A stretch of DNA of 64,000 nt from Larkinella rosea. GTDB taxonomy: Bacteria; Bacteroidota; Bacteroidia; Cytophagales; Spirosomataceae. Below the pieces are notes generated by a model. It did not search any database, had not been told where the DNA came from, and saw only the letters and a program-made list of their open reading frames with translations. Made by a program: the position numbers and the translations under genes. Position 1 is the stretch's first letter. Each line of letters starts with the position of its first letter. Location: contig NZ_RQJO01000016.1 of assembly GCF_003858635.1 (NCBI RefSeq), positions 62,001 to 126,000 of the forward strand, given 5' to 3'. Below, piece by piece: positions 39,048 to 47,377 of the stretch.

Positions 39048-39190
39048 CAGCCCACGGTTTTAACCGTGGGAAACCGAAAATGGGCATGGTTTTTTTGAAC
39101 CGTTTTAACGGTTTTGAGGGACAGAAACCGTTGAAACGGTTTGTATAAACGCCGTTTTTGCTAAGAACCCACGGTTAAAACCGTGGGCTG
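39048..39190. repeat. 143-bp nested palindromic element with 23-bp terminal inverted repeats
   Basis: CAGCCCACGGTTTTAACCG.. at 39048-39070 is the exact reverse complement of 39168-39190. Each arm is itself nearly palindromic (CCCACGG..CCGTGGG), and the interior carries two more palindromes, GAACCGTTTTAACGGTT and AAACCGTTGAAACGGTTT. This is a REP/BIME-like arrangement without coding capacity. Confidence 0.8.
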
Positions 39191-39234
39191 GTAAAATAAA
39201 ACGAACGAGAGGTTGTCTGACTACTCTCCGAAAT

Positions 39235-39260
39235 CCGTGGTCGGTGTCTTCACAGACCAT
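39235..39260 (+). repeat. Dispersed repeat, copy 1 (GGTGTCTTCACAGACCAT)
   Basis: CCGTGGTCGGTGTCTTCACA.. at 39235-39260 matches 39740-39765 at 25 of 26 positions in the same orientation. The two copies bracket the small hypothetical gene at 39272-39697. Confidence 0.75.
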
Positions 39261-39271
39261 GGAGAGGAATA

Positions 39272-39697
39272 TCAGAGCTTGATTTCACGCAAAATTTCTC
39301 CTGATATCCGCCTTATTTCGCTCCAATAAGAATTGTTAAGAGAGTCAACATGCCACATGGCTGGATTTGTACCCTCACTCATACTGTCTAATAAAGTATT
39401 TATTCTTTCGGCTTTATGAAGAGCCTCTGGACTGATGCTTATTTGGTTTAAAGCCGATTTCCAAGGTTGATAGGCATCGTCAAACTCGAGAGCAAGTTCA
39501 TCAGTAGATGGGAAAGCGTTCAGCTTAATTAAATAGCTCCTTTGCTCCTCGATTGAAGAAGCTAAGAGGGTAATCACTCTAATTAGTTGACTATCTTTTA
39601 GGTTCATTTTTGTTGCATAATCAAATCTTGTTTTGTCCAAATTAATAAAAAGCAGAATCTGTTCATTTAAGTCCATAAAACGACAGGTTGAACGCAT
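39272..39697 (-). CDS. Hypothetical protein, AT-rich, between repeats
   Basis: A 141-aa (or 134-aa if starting at the second Met, 39676) soluble, mostly helical protein (DLNEQILLFINLDKTRFDYA; IRRISGEILREIKL). No family recognised, no signal or membrane segment. Its DNA is visibly more AT-rich than the flanking genes, it lies on the opposite strand to its left neighbours, and it is flanked by 26-bp direct repeats. These are signs of a later insertion. Confidence 0.6.
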   Translation of the reverse strand: MRSTCRFMDLNEQILLFINLDKTRFDYATKMNLKDSQLIRVITLLASSIEEQRSYLIKLNAFPSTDELALEFDDAYQPWKSALNQISISPEALHKAERINTLLDSMSEGTNPAMWHVDSLNNSYWSEIRRISGEILREIKL

Positions 39698-39736
39698 TAA
39701 AATCAGTGTAGTTCTGTTTGAATGCAGAAGTTTGTA

Positions 39737-39808
39737 AACCCGTGGTTGGTGTCTTCACAGACCATAATTGTATAAAAAAGAGGTTTGTGAAGACACCAAC
39801 CACGGGTT
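39737..39808. repeat. Perfect 23-bp inverted repeat (second copy of dispersed repeat and its mirror)
   Basis: AACCCGTGGTTGGTGTCTTC.. (39737-39759) is the exact reverse complement of 39786-39808, separated by 26 AT-rich bases. The left arm overlaps repeat copy 2 (39740-39765). It lies just upstream of the SGNH hydrolase ATG at 39831. Confidence 0.8.
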
Positions 39809-39830
39809 CGATATTCATTAGGCGAATGAT

Positions 39831-40517
39831 ATGAAAACCGTAGCGCTATTCACATTTTTACTGTTCGGAAGTTGTGCGGTTTTTGCGCAGGAAGCGAAGT
39901 GGGACAGCACCATTCGGCCGGATATTTACAAGGCCCGGGTCGATCTGTTCCGGTCGCTGCCGCATTCGCGGAAGGATGTGGTTTTTCTCGGAAACAGCCT
40001 GACGTTCTGGGCGGACTGGAGCGACATGCTGGGCGATACGCGGTATAAAAACCGGGGCATTCCGGGCGATATGACGTTCGGCGTGCTGGAACGGCTGGAT
40101 GAAGTCATTCAGGGAAAACCGGCCAAAGTTTTCATCCTGATCGGCATCAACGACCTGGCCCGCAACGTCCCCGACAGCATTATTGTACGGAATTACCGCC
40201 GGATGGTCCGGCGGATCAAAACCGGGTCGCCCAAAACCCGGATTTATTTCCAGACGCTGCTGCCGACCAATGATTCGTTTCAGAAACTAAAGAGCCATTA
40301 CAACAAGGAAGAACACATCCGGTTTCTCAATTCCACCCTGAAAGAAATGGCTGCAACCGAGTCGTTTGAAGTCATCGACCTCCACCCGCATTTCGTGGAC
40401 GAAACCGGCAAGCTCAGAAAGGAATACACCTGGGACGGCGTTCATCTGACACTAGCCGGCAACCGAAAGTGGGCAGAGGTTTTGAGTAACGGTGGGTACG
40501 TGAAATGGAAGCGTTGA
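39831..40517 (+). CDS. Secreted SGNH/GDSL hydrolase (GNS variant)
   Basis: A 228-aa exported esterase/lipase-type protein with signal peptide ending VFAQ. The nucleophile Ser56 is in FLGNSLTFW (Asn in place of Asp in the GDS block), Asn107 in LIGINDLA, and Asp202/His205 in WDGVHL. It probably deacylates carbohydrates or lipids outside the cytoplasm. It is a single gene convergent with the long minus operon; only 9 bases separate the stops. Confidence 0.9.
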   Translation: MKTVALFTFLLFGSCAVFAQEAKWDSTIRPDIYKARVDLFRSLPHSRKDVVFLGNSLTFWADWSDMLGDTRYKNRGIPGDMTFGVLERLDEVIQGKPAKVFILIGINDLARNVPDSIIVRNYRRMVRRIKTGSPKTRIYFQTLLPTNDSFQKLKSHYNKEEHIRFLNSTLKEMAATESFEVIDLHPHFVDETGKLRKEYTWDGVHLTLAGNRKWAEVLSNGGYVKWKR

Positions 40518-40526
40518 CGTTCGGCA

Positions 40527-41303
40527 TCAGGCATTTAGCCCGCCGTCCATCAGAATATTTTCACCATTGATGTAGGCCCCGGCCTGCGATGCCAGCAGCA
40601 CGATCAATCCCTTGATGTCGTCGTTGTTGGCCATGCGTCGCAACGGCACTTTTTTGGTGTAATTTTCCAGAAACCGCTCCGGCTGGTGGTTGAAAAGGCC
40701 GCCGGGACTGATGCAGTTGACCCGCACGTTTTTGCCCGCCAGCACCTGCGCCAGGTATTTCGTCAGGTTGAGCAAACCCGCGTTGTGGAAGAAATAATCG
40801 GGGGGCGGGGTACCCATCGTCGTGCCTTCGTAATTAGATAAATCCGGGCCGTACATGCCCATCATCGAACCAATATTGATGATACTGCCCCCACCCGCCT
40901 GCACGATCAGATCGGCCATTTCGCGCAGGATATCCATCGACCCGGTGGCGTTGACCCGCATCGATTCCGCAAAATCGGCCATCGGGCCATCGTAGCCTTT
41001 CATCGGGCGCGAAACCGCATTGTTGACGAACACATCCAGTCGGCCGAATTGGGAGAGAATCTGCGCTTTCAGATTTTGTACGGAAACCGGATCGCCCTGA
41101 TCGACTTGAAGGGCGTGAACATCCAGTCCGTTCGCCCGAAACCGGGTTGCCACTTCCTCACTCGTTTCCAGATTTCGGGAAGCAATGATCACCGTGGAGC
41201 CGGCTTCGGCCAGCCCTTCCGCAATGCATTTTCCGTAGTTCCCGGCGCCACCCGTCACCAGACTGACTTTTGTTTTTAAGCTAAATAACTCGTTGATATG
41301 CAT
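40527..41303 (-). CDS. Short-chain dehydrogenase/reductase
   Basis: A 258-aa SDR oxidoreductase: NAD(P)-binding VTGGAGNYGKCIAEG, NNAVSRP on strand 4, the catalytic Ser in INIGSMMG, and the C-terminal NGENILMDGGLNA. At the catalytic Tyr/Lys position the segment reads FFHNAGLLNLTKYLAQ, so a standard YxxxK is not obvious (N-A-G-L-L-N-L-T-K keeps the Lys). ATG 41303 is used; the upstream frame opens with a TTG. It is the last gene of the 11-gene operon. Confidence 0.87.
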   Translation of the reverse strand: MHINELFSLKTKVSLVTGGAGNYGKCIAEGLAEAGSTVIIASRNLETSEEVATRFRANGLDVHALQVDQGDPVSVQNLKAQILSQFGRLDVFVNNAVSRPMKGYDGPMADFAESMRVNATGSMDILREMADLIVQAGGGSIINIGSMMGMYGPDLSNYEGTTMGTPPPDYFFHNAGLLNLTKYLAQVLAGKNVRVNCISPGGLFNHQPERFLENYTKKVPLRRMANNDDIKGLIVLLASQAGAYINGENILMDGGLNA

Positions 41304-41317
41304 GAGGTTGTTCGCGT

Positions 41318-42274
41318 TTAGTTTAACCAGCCCATCCGATCCCAATACGGCAAATCCAGAAATGCAGGATCAGGAAACGCCAGGGCTTTTGCCCGCGCCA
41401 TTGTTTCGACGCTGAGATGCGGGCCATTAATGGACGCCAGCGACTGATTCAAATAGTCCTGATTATCAATGCCGACCAGCAGGGATGAAACAGCCGGAAA
41501 GGACGCGACAAACCGGATGGCCAGGGTCGACAAATTCGGAAAACCGGTTTGGACCAGTTCATCGAACCGGCGAAGGTGGTTTTCGACATTGGCCAGGGCC
41601 GGGTGCAGTTGCTGGCCTTTGCTCGTCAGCAAGCCTTTGAGCAACACCGAACGCACTACGATTCCGACGCCATTTTCGGCCGCCTGGTCAAACAGAGCCG
41701 CCTGCCGCTGGTCCATCAGATTGAACGGCAGTTGAACGACATCCCAGACGCCGGTTTCAATGGCTTTCCGGGTTTCTTCGACCGCATACGTGGAGACGCC
41801 CATGCTCCGAATCGCGCCCTGGGCCTTTAAATCGGTGAAAATCCGGGCGATTTCGTCGTTCTCCAGAATGCCCAAATCAGCCTGATGGAGCATGTACACA
41901 TCGACGTAATCCGTCTGCAAGGCCGTCAGGCTCTCCAGCAACGAGGTTTTGATGATCTTTTTCAGCGTAGCGCCATCCGGCAAATCGCCGTTCGTGTCCC
42001 GCAACTGACGGCATTTGGTTTCCAGAATTACCTGCCCGCGCCGGTCCTGAAACGCTTTGCCCATGATGGTTTCGCTGTTGCCATAAAGCCGGGCCGTGTC
42101 GAAAAAGTTAACGCCCGACTCGATGGCGGTGTGCAACAACTGAACGGCTTCCGATTCCGTAATCATGTCGGCCTGGCTCTTGACGCCAATGCCGTACGGC
42201 ATTCCGATTTCGACCCCTCCAAAAGCAAGTTCCGAAACCGTAATTCCGGTTTTTCCCAATGGCTTTTTTCTCAT
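41318..42274 (-). CDS. Aldo/keto reductase
   Basis: A 318-aa cytoplasmic NADPH-dependent reductase: KTGITVSELAFGGVEIG, NFFDTARLYGNSE (Asp and Tyr of the tetrad), the catalytic Lys in VILETKCRQ, and VDVYMLHQADLG (His). The ATG shares one base with the TGA of the aldolase gene upstream, so translation is coupled. In this setting it may reduce the aldehyde released by the aldolase (inference). Confidence 0.9.
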   Translation of the reverse strand: MRKKPLGKTGITVSELAFGGVEIGMPYGIGVKSQADMITESEAVQLLHTAIESGVNFFDTARLYGNSETIMGKAFQDRRGQVILETKCRQLRDTNGDLPDGATLKKIIKTSLLESLTALQTDYVDVYMLHQADLGILENDEIARIFTDLKAQGAIRSMGVSTYAVEETRKAIETGVWDVVQLPFNLMDQRQAALFDQAAENGVGIVVRSVLLKGLLTSKGQQLHPALANVENHLRRFDELVQTGFPNLSTLAIRFVASFPAVSSLLVGIDNQDYLNQSLASINGPHLSVETMARAKALAFPDPAFLDLPYWDRMGWLN

Positions 42275-43080
42275 CACTTATAACCGCCCTGCGCCGGTTG
42301 AGCGGCCGTGACGTCGTTGTTGAATTTGCTGACCAGACCGTGACAGTAGTTGCTGATGCCCACGACATCGGCCCCGACATTGATGAATTTGTAACCCAGC
42401 GAAATAAACTCTTCCAGCCGGTCGATGGGTCCGGTGGTGGCGGCAAACTTGCCGTGTCTGATGCACGCTTCAGCGACGCGTTTCCGGGCATCCACCAGCC
42501 GGGGGTGGTTCCACTCGCCGGGTGCCCCGATGGCCTGACTGAAATCGCCGGGGCCGAAAAACAGCATGTCCACGCCGTCGAGAGCGGCAATTTCGTCCAG
42601 CTCGTCGAGCGGTTCGGGGTCTTCGATCTGAAGCCCTACAAACCGCTGGCGGTTGGCTTGCTCGAGGTAATCACTGAACGCCATGTTGGTATAAGCGCCG
42701 TCGGCATTGCCGCCGTCGATGGCGCGCAGGCCCTGTGGATGGAACCGGGTCATTTTCACCACGTTCTTCGCATCTTCCACGCCCATGCAGTGCGGCACCA
42801 GAATACCGCTGGCGTCCAGTTCAAGCGGTCTGACGTAGTCGCTGTAACTGCCGCGCGGCACCCGCACCATGATGTCGGCCTGCTGCGATTTGGTGGCCCA
42901 GATGTGGGAACTCACCACCGACCAGTCCTGCCCCTGGTGTTCCTGGTCGATCCAGATGCAGTCAAAACCGGTCATCGCCACCAGTTCCGACACTTGTGCG
43001 TCACCAATATTTACTTTAAAACAACTGACCACTTCGCCAGCTCGTAACTTCTTCAAAACCCGGCTTTCGCGCATGTTCAT
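42274..43080 (-). CDS. HpcH/HpaI family aldolase
   Basis: A 268-aa class II (metal-dependent) aldolase of the HpcH/HpaI citrate-lyase-beta-like family. Key parts: DCIWIDQEHQGQDW, the metal ligands Glu and Asp in FVGLQIEDPEPL and LFFGPGDFSQAIG, and the Arg in ADIMVRVPRG. These enzymes cleave 4-hydroxy-2-oxo acids to pyruvate and an aldehyde. A second Met two residues in is an alternative start. It stands just upstream of the aldo/keto reductase. Confidence 0.92.
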   Translation of the reverse strand: MNMRESRVLKKLRAGEVVSCFKVNIGDAQVSELVAMTGFDCIWIDQEHQGQDWSVVSSHIWATKSQQADIMVRVPRGSYSDYVRPLELDASGILVPHCMGVEDAKNVVKMTRFHPQGLRAIDGGNADGAYTNMAFSDYLEQANRQRFVGLQIEDPEPLDELDEIAALDGVDMLFFGPGDFSQAIGAPGEWNHPRLVDARKRVAEACIRHGKFAATTGPIDRLEEFISLGYKFINVGADVVGISNYCHGLVSKFNNDVTAAQPAQGGYK

Positions 43081-43103
43081 GGTAAAATCTGTTTTCCGTT
43101 TCG

Positions 43104-44060
43104 TTATACCCGCTTCAATTGCATCGGATAGGCTTTATTCGCATTCCATTGGCAAACATACACATTCTCGTCCGCGTCGATGCATACGTCGTGCGGATGA
43201 ACAAAAACCGGTTGTTGCTGGAATTGGGTCTGTAAGTTTCCGTCGACATAAACCGGTTCCGTTCCTCCCGGTGTCGAGATTACGCGGTCGTTTTCGTCCA
43301 GAACGGTGATGTAGCCCGAGCCGAAATTCCGGTTGGTCGTCGACCGGAAAACCGCAGCAAAAACAAACCGATCGTGCAAAACCGGTCGGCAGACGAAGGA
43401 ACCAGGCAACGGAATGGTCGCCAGGTATTTCCCGTCCAACGTAAAGCGCTTCAGAACATTATCGTTCCGGGATGTGATCAGCAAGGTTGGTTCGCCCGGT
43501 TTTCGGGTGTCGAGCGCAATGCCGTGAACGCAGTCGAACTGCTCGTTCGCGCTGCCCCGTCCGCCCCAGTGCCGGATGTATTCGCCCTGCGGAGTGTACT
43601 GGATGACATACTGCAAACCGTAGCCGTCGGTGACGTAAATGTCGCCGGTGGGGCCAATAGCGGTTTCGGTGGGCATAAACTGCTCCGCCGACGTATAGTG
43701 ACTGATTTCCTTCGGATAATCGATGGTCATCACCACCCGCCCCTCCAGCGTCGTTTTGATGACCTGATGGCGTTCAATATCGGTGATGAACAGAAACTCG
43801 TCGCCGTTTTCGTTGCTTAACGTCAACCCGTGGCCGCCGGGATACTCCGTTCCCCACGCATCCAGCCGTTTCCCGGAGCGGTCGTAGATCAGGATGTTGT
43901 TGCGGGTTTCGTTGGTCAGCATGAAAATCCGGCCTTGGGCGTCGAGCTGCATTTCGTGGCAATCGTTCACCGGATGCGTCGCCGGATTCAGGTTTCCCCA
44001 GTCCGGGAAAACCCGATACCGGTGGGTGTTGTGACCAATAACGGTGTTCGGGTCGCTCAT
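43104..44060 (-). CDS. NHL-repeat beta-propeller protein (cytoplasmic)
   Basis: A 318-aa protein with about six repeats of the NHL type, for example HEMQLDAQGRIFMLTN, ETAIGPTGDIYVTDGYG, HGIALDTRKPGEPTLLITS and HDVCIDADENVYVCQWN. There is no signal peptide. It may be a lactonase-like or binding propeller; no catalytic assignment is possible. It starts 1 base after the PhyH stop. Confidence 0.85.
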   Translation of the reverse strand: MSDPNTVIGHNTHRYRVFPDWGNLNPATHPVNDCHEMQLDAQGRIFMLTNETRNNILIYDRSGKRLDAWGTEYPGGHGLTLSNENGDEFLFITDIERHQVIKTTLEGRVVMTIDYPKEISHYTSAEQFMPTETAIGPTGDIYVTDGYGLQYVIQYTPQGEYIRHWGGRGSANEQFDCVHGIALDTRKPGEPTLLITSRNDNVLKRFTLDGKYLATIPLPGSFVCRPVLHDRFVFAAVFRSTTNRNFGSGYITVLDENDRVISTPGGTEPVYVDGNLQTQFQQQPVFVHPHDVCIDADENVYVCQWNANKAYPMQLKRV

Positions 44061-44061
44061 T

Positions 44062-44808
44062 TTACGCGGTTTCAGCCTGGAGTTTCTTCTGGTAAGCTGC
44101 CTTGGCTTCGGTGTCTTCCTGCGCCGATGCCGCCCAGTAAATCCAGCCGAGCGCCTTGCGCGTGCGCTCGCTGCGGTTGGCTTCCGCCCAGTGAATGGTC
44201 ATCGAATGGTGAATGAGCAAATCACCGGCTTTGGCCGGAAACGCCACGGCTTTGGCCTGATCGTCGTCGGTCCAGAAATCCGTAATGCCCTGCGAAAAAC
44301 CGAGCGTCTGCGTCCGGCCGTGCGGGCGAACGCCGTGGAGGTGCGAACCGGTCACGTACCGAACGCAACCGTTTTCGGCATCGACATCTTCCAATGCCAG
44401 CCACATGGTAGCGGCTTCGGCCGGTTTCAGCATGAAGTAGTAATTGTCCTGGTGCGGGGGAGTCGGTTTGCCAATGCGGGGCGGTTTGTTGAAATATTCC
44501 AGCGTTTTGGGAATCACCGCGTCATCGAGCAGCAGTTCGGCCAGTTGCTTGAACTTACTGTCGTTCAGCATCTTGTCGAAATACGGATCGTATCGCTGCA
44601 TATCGATCAACTGCTTCAGGGTCGTCGGATCATTCTTATCCTCGTAAAAGATGTGCCCCCAGGGCATGTCGGCCACCTGACTGGCGATAAAATGCTGGAC
44701 TTTGTCGTTCAGTTCACTTACTTCTTCGGCGGATAAAAAACCGGGCAGAAAAACGTAGCCATTGGTTCGAAACGACTCTTTCAGGGCTTGGGTGTCGATT
44801 GTTTCCAT
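44062..44808 (-). CDS. Phytanoyl-CoA dioxygenase (PhyH) family protein
   Basis: A 248-aa Fe(II)/2-oxoglutarate dioxygenase. The iron ligands are His119 and Asp121 (PPHQDNYYF) and His206 (HHSMTIHWA); Arg217 probably binds 2-oxoglutarate. Length is typical. PhyH proteins hydroxylate diverse small molecules; here the substrate is unknown, but a hydroxylation step before the aldolase encoded downstream would make chemical sense (inference). Confidence 0.92.
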   Translation of the reverse strand: METIDTQALKESFRTNGYVFLPGFLSAEEVSELNDKVQHFIASQVADMPWGHIFYEDKNDPTTLKQLIDMQRYDPYFDKMLNDSKFKQLAELLLDDAVIPKTLEYFNKPPRIGKPTPPHQDNYYFMLKPAEAATMWLALEDVDAENGCVRYVTGSHLHGVRPHGRTQTLGFSQGITDFWTDDDQAKAVAFPAKAGDLLIHHSMTIHWAEANRSERTRKALGWIYWAASAQEDTEAKAAYQKKLQAETA

Positions 44809-44852
44809 CGGGATTTGAACAGTTTTGTATACAGTTGACCCGGTTTTCGGGC

Positions 44853-46199
44853 TTATTTTTCAAGCAGTTCGGCCAGTTTGGTTCGGATGGCCTCTTCGGC
44901 GCCCGGTTCCAGAAAACTGGTTCGGCAGCGCCAGGTTTCGTAACCGCCCCGTTCGATTTCGTGCGCGGGCGGAATGTAACCGATGTAGCCGTTCGCCATC
45001 GTGATCGTAAAATACGGCGAGCGGTTTTCCTTGAGCCGCAACCCGGTTTCGGCAAAAAACTCCCCGCCCAGCGCGCCAATCTGGCCGTCGCCAATCCGGA
45101 TGGCCTGCACCGGAAACACATTGATGTCCGGGTAGTCGTTGAGCAACACCTGCTCGCGGGCGTAAATCCGGCGCAGCACGTCCATATCCAGGTGCTGAAT
45201 GTTTTCGTAATGCGTTTCGGCCACCAGCAAGGTAGCCGCTTCCAGTTCTTCCGCCGACGGTTTTCGGACACCGGTTTCCACGTCGGCGTATTGCGCCGAC
45301 AAAACCGGATTGTCCTGCCAGTCAATGGTTTGCAAGGCTTCGAAGACCTTTCCGGCAATGGCCTTGCCGATCAAATCGCTTTTGGCGAAATGTGCCTTCG
45401 GGTAGCGGTCCGGGTCCAGAAAATCCCAGATGTTGGCTTCGCCACTGGTGCCGTTGCTCATCATCCCGACGAAGGCCGGGCCCGCATTCAGCAAGCGGCC
45501 GATTTCGTTGGAAAACACACCGAAATAGTCGGCGGTAATCGTGCCGTTTTCCCAGTCGCCGACATAATGCAGCGAGTAATTCGCCAACAGGCTAATCCAC
45601 TGATCGTCCGATCCTTTTACCGCCAGAAAGCCAACTTGTGGATCAACGGGAACCACGCGCCGGTCGATCTGCTGTTCATCGCCAAACGGATTGGTTTTCA
45701 CACCGTCGACTCCCCCGCTGACGGGATTATGCGCGACATAGCCTTCTTTCATGAAAAACCGCCGACAAACGACGTGTTCCGGTACGTCCACCGCCCCGAA
45801 TCCGATTTTAGCCGGACGCAAATTTTGCGAAGCCATTTTAACGGATTCCACGAGTAAACCGGGCAGTTTTTGGCGATACGGCAAATCGGCTGCGCCCAGC
45901 AAGAGGCTGGCAATGGAACCGGCCGCGTGCGTGTGCGTGCTGGCAATCAGTACATTCTGGGGCAAAAGACCGGTTTCGTCCTGAATCCTGATTTTGACCG
46001 CATCCAGAAAATCCCGAGGCATGGCGCAGATATCGACAATCACCAGCGCCACCCGCGTGTCGCCCTGTTGCAAAACCAGCGCTTTGGCGAATAAAGGATC
46101 GTGGATAAAACGGGCGTAATGAGTAATGAAATCGCCGTTGATCAACGTTCCCAATGGGGGCGTAATGTCCACCTGAGCCGCTCCGGCTTGAAAAGTCAT
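44853..46199 (-). CDS. Neutral/alkaline ceramidase-like N-terminal-domain hydrolase
   Basis: A 448-aa protein matching the N-terminal catalytic domain of neutral/alkaline non-lysosomal ceramidases: AAQVDITPPLGTLINGD, ALVIVDICAMP, STHTHAAGS (His zinc-site region) and MMSNGTSGEANIWDF. It lacks the C-terminal immunoglobulin-like domain of true ceramidases and has no signal peptide, so it is probably a cytoplasmic metal-dependent amidase acting on another substrate. Confidence 0.88.
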   Translation of the reverse strand: MTFQAGAAQVDITPPLGTLINGDFITHYARFIHDPLFAKALVLQQGDTRVALVIVDICAMPRDFLDAVKIRIQDETGLLPQNVLIASTHTHAAGSIASLLLGAADLPYRQKLPGLLVESVKMASQNLRPAKIGFGAVDVPEHVVCRRFFMKEGYVAHNPVSGGVDGVKTNPFGDEQQIDRRVVPVDPQVGFLAVKGSDDQWISLLANYSLHYVGDWENGTITADYFGVFSNEIGRLLNAGPAFVGMMSNGTSGEANIWDFLDPDRYPKAHFAKSDLIGKAIAGKVFEALQTIDWQDNPVLSAQYADVETGVRKPSAEELEAATLLVAETHYENIQHLDMDVLRRIYAREQVLLNDYPDINVFPVQAIRIGDGQIGALGGEFFAETGLRLKENRSPYFTITMANGYIGYIPPAHEIERGGYETWRCRTSFLEPGAEEAIRTKLAELLEK

Positions 46200-46225
46200 A
46201 GTTCGTTCGGTTTTAGGGTCGGTTC

Positions 46226-46287
46226 ACCGCTGTCAGGGTCTTTGGCCGCTGACAGGGTGTCGCACGGTCAAAGACCCTGACAGCGGT
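46226..46287. repeat. Perfect 19-bp inverted repeat inside the operon
   Basis: ACCGCTGTCAGGGTCTTTG (46226-46244) is the exact reverse complement of 46269-46287, with 24 bases between. It lies in the 95-base gap between the dipeptidase and ceramidase-like genes and would fold in the mRNA. No T-run follows, so it is not a normal terminator. Confidence 0.75.
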
Positions 46288-46294
46288 CAAAATT

Positions 46295-47377
46295 TTATTT
46301 CCAGGCCCGGCGCAAAAACCGGAGCCAGTTTCCGTGAAAAATATTGTCGATATCCGATGGCTGATAGCCTCTTTTTTCAAGTATCGTCTCGTATTTCCGC
46401 AAATCGGCAATCGAGTTCATGTCCCAGGGCGACTGCTCGGTGCCGAAAATACCGTCGAGGTCGCTGCCAATGGCGACGTGATGACTGTTACCGGCAATCT
46501 GGCAGATGTGATCCCAATGGTCGACGAGGTTTTCGAGCCGGATGTCCAGTTGCCAGGGGTCCGAAACCGTATCGATAAACCGGATGTCCATCGCCCAGCA
46601 GTCCAGCATCCCGCCAATGACTGCATCGCGTTCAATGAGTTGTTTAATCTGTTCGTCCGTGAGTTGGCGCTGGTTCGGAACGATTTTTCGGACGTTGTGG
46701 TGACTGGCCCAAACCGGTCCCTGGTATAATTCCATCACCTGCTCAAAGCCTTCGTCGGTCAGGTGCGTAACGTCCAGAATCAGGTTGAGTTTGCCCATTT
46801 CGTTCAGTAAATCCAGTCCCAGGGGCGTCAGCGGGCCCTCCATCTTCGTGCCCGGCGCATACCGCCCCGGTCCGAAATGCGACAGCCCCATCGCCCGCAA
46901 GCCGTAGTCATAAGCCCGGTGCAAATACGAACTATCGACCAGCGAATCCGCCCCTTCCAGACTTAAAATATAGCCGATGGCTTTCGTCTCGTCCGGTATT
47001 TCGGTGTTTTCCCAAAGCGCCAAATGGGTTTCCAGTTCGGTCAAATTGGTGATCTGCACCATTTCGCCGAGGGCTTCCATTTCGCGGTACCAGACCAGTT
47101 GGGCCTGCGTCATGGCCCAGGCCTGCTGGGGCGAATGCCAGCCGGGCAGCGCGCTCCCCGGCGGAGTCACCCGCGACAGTTGCGTGGCCACCACCAGCCC
47201 AATCCCGCCCTTCCGCAGTTCGGGCAAACAAACCGTGCCCCGGCCCCGGTCGGGCTTGTCTTTCATTCCCATTTCCCGTTGCCGGATTTCGACCAGCGGG
47301 CGCGACAGATCCCGGTTCCATTCCAGCGCGTTCATCGCCAGATCGAGATGGGCGTCAAAAATCAATCGTTTTTTCAT
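46295..47377 (-). CDS. M19 (renal-dipeptidase-like) membrane dipeptidase family protein
   Basis: A 360-aa metallopeptidase of the amidohydrolase fold. Zinc motif His10-x-Asp12 (FDAHLDLAM), the bridging Glu in ILSLEGADSL, and later His in LILDVTHLTDEGF and WASHHNVRK. There is no signal peptide, so it acts in the cytosol, cleaving dipeptides, D-amino-acid conjugates or a lactam. Its ATG overlaps the preceding gene by four bases. Confidence 0.9.
   Translation of the reverse strand: MKKRLIFDAHLDLAMNALEWNRDLSRPLVEIRQREMGMKDKPDRGRGTVCLPELRKGGIGLVVATQLSRVTPPGSALPGWHSPQQAWAMTQAQLVWYREMEALGEMVQITNLTELETHLALWENTEIPDETKAIGYILSLEGADSLVDSSYLHRAYDYGLRAMGLSHFGPGRYAPGTKMEGPLTPLGLDLLNEMGKLNLILDVTHLTDEGFEQVMELYQGPVWASHHNVRKIVPNQRQLTDEQIKQLIERDAVIGGMLDCWAMDIRFIDTVSDPWQLDIRLENLVDHWDHICQIAGNSHHVAIGSDLDGIFGTEQSPWDMNSIADLRKYETILEKRGYQPSDIDNIFHGNWLRFLRRAWK

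Noticed and set aside
39041-39830. CRISPR array or insertion sequence around the repeats
   Set aside because: Repeats are palindromic and irregularly spaced, without uniform spacers, cas genes or a transposase.
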